From positions 1-18,137 of the forward strand of contig CABXXS010000021.1 in NCBI GenBank assembly GCA_902516225.1: a stretch of 18,137 nt of DNA. The letters are read 5' to 3'. The stretch's first letter is position 1, and every line of letters begins with the position of its first letter. The notes beneath the pieces were generated by a model that worked only from the letters and a program-made list of their open reading frames with translations, did no database searches and was not told the origin of the DNA. A program made the position numbers and the translations under genes. This document shows, piece by piece, positions 1-7,058 of this stretch. The DNA comes from Puniceicoccaceae bacterium. Lineage in GTDB: Bacteria; Verrucomicrobiota; Verrucomicrobiae; Opitutales; Coraliomargaritaceae.

Positions 1-272
1 ATAATATTGCTTTAGCAGCCTTGAGTCAGGCTAATGATAGTGGCCTTAATTGTCCAAGTGATATTTCTATTATTGGATTTGATGATGATCCATGGTCGAT
101 CTTCTACTCGCCGAAATTGACAACGGTTCACCAGCCACTCGAAGAATTATCATCACGTATGATTGAGATTTTGGCTGAATCAATCACAGATTCCTCTGCA
201 GATTTTCGCCAGCATGTGATTTTAGATACAGATCTAAAGATTAGGGAATCAGTAGGTTCTCCGCGCCGATAA
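1..272 (+). CDS. LacI/GalR-family transcriptional regulator, C-terminal part (5' end outside window)
   Basis: An open frame enters from the left edge (first full codon at base 3) and stops with TAA at 270-272, leaving about 89 residues. They read as the end of the periplasmic-binding-protein-like sensor domain of a LacI/GalR regulator: an N-I-A-L-A-A-L helix, then 'CPSDISIIGFDDDPWS' (the family's VPxDIxVxGFDD signature), then 'PKLTTVHQPLEELSSRMIEIL', the usual 'P.LTTv.qp..e.g..a...L' ending. The DNA-binding head is off the window. It stands 77 bp upstream of, and co-directional with, the GH94 phosphorylase, so it is probably the local sugar-responsive regulator of the carbohydrate genes here. 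The effector is not readable from the sequence; a sophoro-oligosaccharide or glucose phosphate is a guess from context. Confidence 0.9.
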   Translation, partial: NIALAALSQANDSGLNCPSDISIIGFDDDPWSIFYSPKLTTVHQPLEELSSRMIEILAESITDSSADFRQHVILDTDLKIRESVGSPRR

Positions 273-349
273 GCGGTCTATGCAGTGTGGCTTTTGATAT
301 TCGAAACACATCCTTTACATAAATATGAAAATATTTTCTTTATAATAGG

Positions 350-3300
350 ATGTTTCCAAAGGAACTTCATTTTTCTGCCCATTCACAGCGTGAATATACC
401 CTCGGGGATGCTGACAAATTTTCCGTGCAGCTCAATAAAAGCGGCCAAGTTCTACATGCCCGCGCGGGAGATATACTGCTCAGTAGGACCATAGGTAACT
501 GTCTCGAAGGTGGGCTTGCTCGCTTATTTTTACGTGCGCATGTCGGTGACTCCATAGAGTTACACACGCTTCAAGGAGCATTATCTGAGCTAACTTCCTA
601 TGGTGCTGAGGCAGACTTTGCGCAATGGACTGGCGTGGTTGCTGGGTGCACGGTGTTTTTGACTTTGCGCGTCGACGTTGCCGCGCAAATGTTGTTTTGG
701 GATATCGCTCTGAAGAATGAGTCTTGCGATGCTATTTGTCTAGATACGGTTTGGGTGCAAGATCTGGGACTGGCTTCAAGGGGAGCATTATTAAATAACG
801 AAGCCTATACTGCGCACTATTTGGATGAGTCGGTAATTCAAGATACGGTGTGCGGACCGGTGCTGAGCTACCGGCAGAATTTAAAACAGTCTGCTCAGCA
901 TCCATGGCTTATGGCGGCCTGTCTGACTGGGGCTGTTAGTTATGCTACAGATGCTTTCGATGTCTATGGAAGTGGATATCGCTGTGGCGAGAAGTCTCCG
1001 ATATTGCTAAATAAAAATCTTTCTAATCGTATTTACCAATTCGAATTTAGCTGTGCTGCCTTGCAATCGAAGCCTGCAATCTTGGAGCCAGGAGGAAGCT
1101 CTGTTACAAAGTATGCTGCAGCTTATCTCGCAGATCATCCCAAAGCCTCTTCAGAGGATGATTTAAGCGTCTTGAAGCAGTTGCAGGAAAGGAGTACAGA
1201 TGAAACCAAGAAAGATTTGAATTTATCCGAATTAGCCAGCCCTAATCAGCTAGTACAAGCAGAAGCGGTGCATGGAAGTGATTTGAGCATGGCTGACGTG
1301 CAGGATCTATTTCCATCTAAGTGGCGACATGTTGAAGAAAAAAGCGGCGTATTAATGAGTTTCTTTTACTCCGAAGATAGCCACGTGGTGACTCGTAGAA
1401 AAGAAGCGCTTATGGAGCGCCCGCATGGTAGCATACTGGCAGGAAATGTATGTACTGAGTCGATGCGCGAAGTGCTTGCTACGACGGTTTACATGTATGG
1501 GGTCTTCTCGGCGCAGACCGTCTTCGGTAATACTACCTTTCATAAAATGAACTCCTTGCCGCGGGAGCCGCTGGGTCTATCTCGTGTGGCTGGACTACGC
1601 ATATACTTCGAGTCTGGCTCGGGCTGGAGACTTTTGGGTACGCCGTCGGTCTTTGAAATGTCGCGTGATGCGTATCGTTGGATTTACGTATTGGAAGAAG
1701 AAACGATCACTGTGCGCGTAACGCTCGGTAGTAGTCGTGATACTTTCACTGTGAGTGCGAACACCACGGGAGCGCTTCGACGTTTTCTTCTAAGCAATGA
1801 GCTCGTGATGGGAGCTGTGGAAGCGGACTTAGATACTGCTTTAGAAATCTTTGAATCAGAACGAATACTGACTCTATCGGACACTTCGAATTCTGGACCG
1901 AAGGAGCGTGGCTTGGATCTTACGTTTGGAATGTGCTGGTCTGATTCTACTAATTTAGAGATTATTGGTGGCTCTGAACTATTAGGCGCGCCCGGGAGTG
2001 ACGCGATGCTGACCTTGCTTACTGCAGCGACGCAATCGATTGAGCTGACAATTGCCGCTTCGTTACAAGGCACTGAGGACGTGGTAGCTAAATTAAAGTC
2101 TTCAGAGTCTACTTCACCTTCAGAATATTGGAGCGATTTTAACCGTGGTCTAGATTGTACTCTAGATACGGATACTATGGGACGTTTAAGTGATGCGCTT
2201 CGTTGGTATTCGCACAATGCCTTGGTTCACTATGCATCGCCGCACGGACTGGAGCAGTACACTGGAGCAGCTTGGGGCACGCGTGATGCCTGTCAGGGTC
2301 CATTTGAATATTTTATTGCGCAACAGCACCATGATTTGGCCCGCAGTATTTTACTAAAATCTTTGGCTAGTCAGTATGAGGACACAGGCGATTGGCCGCA
2401 GTGGTTTATGCACGACGAATATTCTGATATCGCGCAAAATCATTCTCACGGTGATATAGTGGTATGGCCATTAAAGGCTCTTGCGCTTTATCTACAAACA
2501 ACCGGAGATCTCGCAATACTTACCGAGAAGGTGCCTTATTTAACGGCTAAAAATAAGCCTGCTGTAATACAGGGAACAGTTACTGAGCATATTAAGAAGG
2601 CGCTCGATCGTATCGAACATGAGTTTATTTCGGGGACGGCCCTTATCCGATATGGTGGGGGCGATTGGGATGATTCTTTGCAGCCAGTGGATTCTGAATT
2701 GGCTAATCGTATGGTCAGTGCTTGGACGGTCGCATTGTTGGCACAATCGCTGGAAGAGCTAGATGCATCGCTCAACGATTCGGATTTGAAAAAGCGTATA
2801 GCTACACTTTCAGAACGCGTGCGGACGGACTTTCGCCGTCATGTTTTGATCGATGGTCAAGTAGCTGGCTTTTTACTGTATGATGAGGAATTAAAAATAG
2901 CTGAACCTCTGCTACACCCTAATGATACACGTACTGGTATAAAGAATCGTTTGATCCCAATGACACGCTCGATCATTGCTGGTCTGCTTACCCGCGAGGA
3001 GGCAGATGATCAGATCGTACGCATCACTAATAATCTGAAATACCCAGACGGTGTACGTTTGATGGATAAGCCAGCAGCGTATTTTGGCGGTATAGAAACT
3101 TTCTTTAAACGCGCAGAATCCGCAGCTAATTTTGGGCGTGAAATCGGCCTTCAGTATGTGCATGCGCACATTCGATATGCAGAAGCACTAGCTAAGATGG
3201 GCGCGGGTGAAGACTTTTTAAAGGCGCTAATGACGATTTGCCCTATTAGCCTAGAAAAGACAGTTCAAAATGCAGAAATGCGCCAAAGTAATATGTATTT

Positions 3301-3727
3301 TAGTAGCTCGGATGCGGCATTCTTGAGCCGTGCGGATGCAGCAGAGAATTTTCATAAGCTCAAAGATAGATCTATTGATGTAAAGGGAGGCTGGCGGCTC
3401 TACTCAAGTGGCCCGGGATTGTATTTTGGTCTGGTGATCCGCCAGTTTTTTGGCTTACGCGAGACCAAGGACGCATGGATTTTTGATCCGGTCTTAGCCG
3501 CAGAACTAAATGGGATAGTCCTTAATTGGGAGTTATGCGGACAGCCTGTCCAGATAGAGTATCAGCTCTCGAAGAATTGCTCTGGCCCGGAGTTTGTTAA
3601 ATGTGCCGGACAGAGTTTACCAGCTGGGCGTGAATCCAACCCATATCGCACGGGGGGTCTTATTGTTCAGAAGGCAGACTTGGAGGTAGTAATAGTTAAT
3701 GGTTCGCATCTGAGCGTTTACTTGTGA
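350..3727 (+). CDS. GH94 glycoside phosphorylase, probable 1,2-beta-oligoglucan phosphorylase (SOGP)
   Basis: A protein of 1125 aa without a signal peptide, so cytoplasmic. SOGPs (EC 2.4.1.333) phosphorolyse beta-1,2-glucooligosaccharides to alpha-glucose 1-phosphate, and known ones are unusually long (about 1100 aa) for GH94; this length fits. Recognisable landmarks are 'QDLGLASRGALLNNEAY' (137-153) and 'YQFEFSCAALQS' (from 229) in the N-terminal beta region, 'WGTRDACQGPFEY' (from 642), the GH94 acid-motif region 'YGGGDWDDS' (768-776, Asp 772/774/775), 'RQSNMYFSSSDA' (from 978) and 'GGWRLYSSGPG' (1013-1023). The last two also resemble the phosphorylase-like part of cyclic beta-1,2-glucan synthases. 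ATG350 is the only ATG after the in-frame stop at 326; no Shine-Dalgarno sequence is evident. The sulfatase follows 23 bp later, probably in one transcript. GH94 membership is near certain. Beta-1,2 specificity rests on length, remembered motifs and the GH144 neighbour. Another GH94 specificity is the alternative. Confidence 0.85.
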   Translation: MFPKELHFSAHSQREYTLGDADKFSVQLNKSGQVLHARAGDILLSRTIGNCLEGGLARLFLRAHVGDSIELHTLQGALSELTSYGAEADFAQWTGVVAGCTVFLTLRVDVAAQMLFWDIALKNESCDAICLDTVWVQDLGLASRGALLNNEAYTAHYLDESVIQDTVCGPVLSYRQNLKQSAQHPWLMAACLTGAVSYATDAFDVYGSGYRCGEKSPILLNKNLSNRIYQFEFSCAALQSKPAILEPGGSSVTKYAAAYLADHPKASSEDDLSVLKQLQERSTDETKKDLNLSELASPNQLVQAEAVHGSDLSMADVQDLFPSKWRHVEEKSGVLMSFFYSEDSHVVTRRKEALMERPHGSILAGNVCTESMREVLATTVYMYGVFSAQTVFGNTTFHKMNSLPREPLGLSRVAGLRIYFESGSGWRLLGTPSVFEMSRDAYRWIYVLEEETITVRVTLGSSRDTFTVSANTTGALRRFLLSNELVMGAVEADLDTALEIFESERILTLSDTSNSGPKERGLDLTFGMCWSDSTNLEIIGGSELLGAPGSDAMLTLLTAATQSIELTIAASLQGTEDVVAKLKSSESTSPSEYWSDFNRGLDCTLDTDTMGRLSDALRWYSHNALVHYASPHGLEQYTGAAWGTRDACQGPFEYFIAQQHHDLARSILLKSLASQYEDTGDWPQWFMHDEYSDIAQNHSHGDIVVWPLKALALYLQTTGDLAILTEKVPYLTAKNKPAVIQGTVTEHIKKALDRIEHEFISGTALIRYGGGDWDDSLQPVDSELANRMVSAWTVALLAQSLEELDASLNDSDLKKRIATLSERVRTDFRRHVLIDGQVAGFLLYDEELKIAEPLLHPNDTRTGIKNRLIPMTRSIIAGLLTREEADDQIVRITNNLKYPDGVRLMDKPAAYFGGIETFFKRAESAANFGREIGLQYVHAHIRYAEALAKMGAGEDFLKALMTICPISLEKTVQNAEMRQSNMYFSSSDAAFLSRADAAENFHKLKDRSIDVKGGWRLYSSGPGLYFGLVIRQFFGLRETKDAWIFDPVLAAELNGIVLNWELCGQPVQIEYQLSKNCSGPEFVKCAGQSLPAGRESNPYRTGGLIVQKADLEVVIVNGSHLSVYL

Positions 3728-3750
3728 TATTAATTAAATAACCTTTTTCT

Positions 3751-5352
3751 ATGCTTAGATTTAGTTCCATATTTAGCGCTCTGCTGGTAACCAGTGCCTT
3801 ACCAATCGGGCTTCTAGCTAAGTCTGATAAACCAAACATTTTGATCATATTTAGCGATGATCATGCGCTACGTACTATAAGTGCATATGAAAAAGAAAGT
3901 GGAGTAAATCAGACGCCAAATATCGATCGCTTGGCTGATGAGGGAGCTATTTTCACGCGTAGTTTTTGTGGAAATTCAATTTGCCAGCCAAGTCGTGCGA
4001 CTATCTTAACCGGTAAGCATTCTCATAAGCATGGTGTGATGACCAATGGCTCGAATTGGGACCCAAAACAGCCTATATTTACACGTATGCTCAACGACGC
4101 GGGCTACCAGACTGCGATGATAGGGAAATGGCATATGCATCCTTATCCTTCCGATGAATTCGATTACCATAAGACACTAACTGGTCATGGTGGCCAGGGA
4201 CGATACTACAATCCACATTTTGTTACCTACGAAGGTGATACGGTTATGGAGCCAGGCTACTCGACCGATATCATTACTACAGAGTCGATCGAATGGATGC
4301 AGGGGCGTGATACATCTAGGCCATTCATCATGATGTGCCAATTTAAGTCGCCTCATACCAATGTAATGCCACCGCTTCGTAATTTGGATTTGTTTAAGGA
4401 TACCGATATCCCGGTCCCTGATAGTTACCATAGTGAGCATAGTGGTCGCAGTAAATATTTGAGCAAAACTTGGATGCAAATGAGTGGTATGAAGTCTGAA
4501 GATGTTATTAAGACCGGCCCAAAATCAGGCACCTATAATTTGCCAGCTGGGGAGATGCAGAAAGAACGTGCACAAAGGGTAGGTCTGCCTGGGTTTTATG
4601 CCTACATGACAGAAGAAGAGTTAGCGCAGTGGCATGCGCACTATGACCCTATTAATGAAGAGTATGCGCGCCGCTTAGCAGAGGGAGAGGTCTCCGAGAA
4701 AGAGCAGGCCGAATTTCCGTATCAGCGCTACATGAAAGACTATTTACGCTGCGTAGCTGCGATCGACCAAAACGTGGGACGCTTACTTGAATACTTGGAA
4801 AAGAGTGGTCTCGATCATAATACTATCGTGATTTATAGTTCCGACCAAGGGTTCTTTCTTGGCGAGAACGGGTTTACGGATAAGCGCCTCGCAGATGACG
4901 TGACTATGTCGATGCCGTTTTTGATACGTTGGCCAGGAGTAGTAGCAGCAGGGCAGCGAATCGATGCTATGATCCAAAATATTGATTACGCACCCACGAT
5001 GCTAGATGTGGCAGGCATCGAGGTGCCTGCGGATATGGATGGTAAATCTTTGCTCCCTATCCTAACGGGGCATAAGCCTGATGAATGGCGCGAATCGGTC
5101 TATTATCACTACTATCATAATGGAGCGTATAATTTACCTAAGATCGAAGCTGCCCGCAGCGATCGATATAAGTTGGTGCGCTACTATGATCATAAGAAAT
5201 TTGATTTTGGTGAACAGTGGGAGCTATTCGACCTAGAAAAAGATCCTACAGAGCAGCAATCCGTGTATGCAAATCCAGTATATGCATCTGCAGTAGAGCA
5301 GATGCAGCGCGAACTCAGCAAGCTACGAGAACAATACGAGGTCACAGAGTAG
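3751..5352 (+). CDS. Secreted S1-family sulfatase (formylglycine-dependent)
   Basis: A protein of 533 aa with an N-terminal signal sequence (hydrophobic residues 7-23), so exported to periplasm or outside. It hydrolyses sulfate esters, most likely on a sugar. The sulfatase signature C78-Q-P-S-R82 lies in 'ICQPSRATILTGKHSHKHG'; Cys78 would become formylglycine. D36/D37 ('FSDDH') and D365/Q366 ('YSSDQGFFLGENG') are in the expected calcium-site segments. The middle part ('QGRYYNPHFV', 'GYSTDIITTESIEWM', 'FKSPHTNVMPP') resembles the S1 branch containing N-acetylglucosamine-6-sulfatases, but substrate cannot be assigned from that. No maturation enzyme (FGE/anSME) is in the window. It follows the GH94 gene by 23 bp without a Shine-Dalgarno sequence and is probably co-transcribed, implying a sulfated carbohydrate in the same pathway. 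The next gene is convergent, with only 27 bp between the two stops. Confidence 0.93.
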   Translation: MLRFSSIFSALLVTSALPIGLLAKSDKPNILIIFSDDHALRTISAYEKESGVNQTPNIDRLADEGAIFTRSFCGNSICQPSRATILTGKHSHKHGVMTNGSNWDPKQPIFTRMLNDAGYQTAMIGKWHMHPYPSDEFDYHKTLTGHGGQGRYYNPHFVTYEGDTVMEPGYSTDIITTESIEWMQGRDTSRPFIMMCQFKSPHTNVMPPLRNLDLFKDTDIPVPDSYHSEHSGRSKYLSKTWMQMSGMKSEDVIKTGPKSGTYNLPAGEMQKERAQRVGLPGFYAYMTEEELAQWHAHYDPINEEYARRLAEGEVSEKEQAEFPYQRYMKDYLRCVAAIDQNVGRLLEYLEKSGLDHNTIVIYSSDQGFFLGENGFTDKRLADDVTMSMPFLIRWPGVVAAGQRIDAMIQNIDYAPTMLDVAGIEVPADMDGKSLLPILTGHKPDEWRESVYYHYYHNGAYNLPKIEAARSDRYKLVRYYDHKKFDFGEQWELFDLEKDPTEQQSVYANPVYASAVEQMQRELSKLREQYEVTE

Positions 5353-5379
5353 AATATTCTGTTATTTAAGTAGCCAAAA

Positions 5380-6987
5380 TTAGTGAGCTTTTGGATGGCT
5401 CCAAATTTTCTCTATAGCACGGCTCACCTCTGGTGCTTTCATAAACGTATCCCATAGTTTACCTGTACGGTAGTTCTCAATCATCGGTGCGATAGGACCA
5501 ACATCAATGCCTATGTAACCTTGTGCGTTCCAATTACGGCTAATATTGAATGAATCATAAAATCCGAAAGGTCCCCAGAGCTCATCGCCTTTCTTAAGGT
5601 ACAGCTCAGTTATCATTTGTATGACTGGTTCTGGCAAATAAGCGATCGAAGAAATTGCACCTGTCGGTGCGATTGTACCATTATCATTATGCACCGGCTC
5701 GTGTGCGCTATATCCGTCTGGACCCAGGCAGGCGGTGAGTCCCCAATATTTGCCGTAGCCTTTGAAACCATTCGGATTGAGCTGAGCGTAGTCGTAGTTT
5801 GCTTGGGTAAGCCGGGTAAACTCCTCAAAGAGATAGCCATCTTTTAGTGGGACTTTATGCGGGTCTAAACCTAGATAGGAGTAATGCATAACGAACATGG
5901 GAATTCCATAGTCGTGGTTTAGAAGTAGGCCGATCGATCCATTAACGCCTTCTATCGTTCGTGGGTTGTAGTAAGCCGGATTCTTAGCAACCCAGCCGTC
6001 CCAGTAAATTTCTGGATCAATGGCAAAGGTGGGGGAGCCAGCGCCAAGAATATAGCAGATCTCTGCTTCATTAAATCCAACGATAGGTAAATCACTGAAG
6101 CCGTGCTCGGGCGACCAATGCCAGATTAAGACTTGGTCTGGCGTTTGCGGGTCTTGTACGAATTTATCCCACTGTATCTCTTTCCAAAGTTTGTCTGAAA
6201 TTCTGCGTATATTAGATTCGGCGGTAGTGTCTTTATTAAAATACTCACGCGCGAAGATTAGACCTTCTGCGACGATACCGCTCTCGACTAGGTCCGAGCC
6301 ATTATCGGTACTTGAGAAGGGTCGAACCTTACCACTCGCGCCATCGATCCAGTGTGGGTATGCGCCATAGAAACGTTTGGTTTTATCATGTAGGAAATTA
6401 AGTAATACTTCTGTGTGAGCCGCACCTTCTGCTCGGGTGATAAAGCCGCGTTCAATTCCAACTGCAATATTGAAGAAATACATGCCAGTGGACACCGCAG
6501 ACATGAGTTTGGGATGCCAGGATTTTTTCGCCTTTATACCCTCGCGCGGTAGATGGCTCTCAGGATAAGCATAATTGTAAAAGTATCGAAAGCCTGCCTC
6601 TTGGACTTCGGTCAAAAAGCCCTCACTATCGAATTCAGTGCTTGTTGCACTCACTGTGGAAGACCATATGCCAGTGCGCCCGTTAACTGGATTAATAGAT
6701 CGTACTCGGTAGTAATGCGTGATGCCTGCTTCGCCGATATAGTCCGAGAACAGGTGCACTGTCGGCGTGATGTGATCCAGCCGCAAAAAGGGTCCATCTT
6801 TGTTCTGCGCGCGCTCTACTTCGTAGTGCAATCCCTCGCCCATATTAGGCCAGATCAGGTCCACACGTAACATGCGCGGTAAGGCTTCCAGTTCTATGAT
6901 TTTCTTTACAGATGTCGTGGCATAGCTACTGGTGATGCCTAGGAGCAGTAGCAGGAAAGCCAGTAAAAGAATCGGGAATTTACGCAC
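5380..6987 (-). CDS. Secreted GH144-type endo-beta-1,2-glucanase (glycoamylase-like domain) with N-terminal Fn3-like domain
   Basis: A protein of 535 aa. A clear signal peptide (residues 1-23, a run of Leu/Ile ending 'SSYA') points to export. Residues about 30-115 look like a fibronectin-III-like module ('HYEVERAQNKDGPF', 'THYYRVRSINPVNGRTG'). The rest is a glycoamylase-like (PF10091) alpha/alpha domain: 'EAGFRYFYNYAYPESHL', 'SAVSTGMYFFNIAVGIERGFI', 'WHWSPEHGFSD' (from 289), 'GFNEAEICYILGAGSP' (acidic residues E307/E309) and 'GPFGFYDSFN'. This domain defines GH144, whose characterised members cut beta-1,2-glucan (EC 3.2.1.71) or release sophorose. The start is GTG at 6987 with no Shine-Dalgarno sequence. 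It is the last gene of a - strand group, 71 bp behind the esterase. Paired with the GH94 phosphorylase it gives the extracytoplasmic step of beta-1,2-glucan breakdown. Endo versus exo (sophorose-releasing) action cannot be told. Confidence 0.87.
   Translation of the reverse strand: MRKFPILLLAFLLLLLGITSSYATTSVKKIIELEALPRMLRVDLIWPNMGEGLHYEVERAQNKDGPFLRLDHITPTVHLFSDYIGEAGITHYYRVRSINPVNGRTGIWSSTVSATSTEFDSEGFLTEVQEAGFRYFYNYAYPESHLPREGIKAKKSWHPKLMSAVSTGMYFFNIAVGIERGFITRAEGAAHTEVLLNFLHDKTKRFYGAYPHWIDGASGKVRPFSSTDNGSDLVESGIVAEGLIFAREYFNKDTTAESNIRRISDKLWKEIQWDKFVQDPQTPDQVLIWHWSPEHGFSDLPIVGFNEAEICYILGAGSPTFAIDPEIYWDGWVAKNPAYYNPRTIEGVNGSIGLLLNHDYGIPMFVMHYSYLGLDPHKVPLKDGYLFEEFTRLTQANYDYAQLNPNGFKGYGKYWGLTACLGPDGYSAHEPVHNDNGTIAPTGAISSIAYLPEPVIQMITELYLKKGDELWGPFGFYDSFNISRNWNAQGYIGIDVGPIAPMIENYRTGKLWDTFMKAPEVSRAIEKIWSHPKAH
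5390..5409 (+). terminator. Weak hairpin plus T-run, possible 3' end of the sulfatase transcript
   Basis: TTTGGA (5390-5395) and TCCAAA (5400-5405) form a 6-bp stem around a TGGC loop, followed by TTTT-C-T. It begins 37 bp past the sulfatase stop and lies inside the antisense 3' end of the GH144 gene. The stem is short and A/U-rich, so this is only a weak intrinsic-terminator candidate. The 27-bp gap between the convergent stops holds nothing better. Confidence 0.25.
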
Positions 6988-7058
6988 AGTAGTAATTAGG
7001 ATAAGTTTGATACAGTTTAAGTAGAAAAAGAAAGCCCAGTAAAAAAATAAATACTATT

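Noticed and set aside
321..336. AAATAT-GAAA-ATATTT hairpin upstream of the GH94 gene
   Set aside because: A 6-bp all-A/T stem in an AT-rich spacer is expected by chance; no T-tract and no link to a known regulator.
341..346. TATAAT just before the GH94 start codon, as a -10 box
   Set aside because: Transcription from it would begin within or after the start codon at 350, and no -35 box lies at the right distance; the region is simply AT-rich.
1684..2217. A 177-codon open frame on the - strand inside the GH94 gene
   Set aside because: It is fully antisense to a gene with strong family motifs, its translation is Ser/Val-rich without recognisable domains, and it has no start signals.
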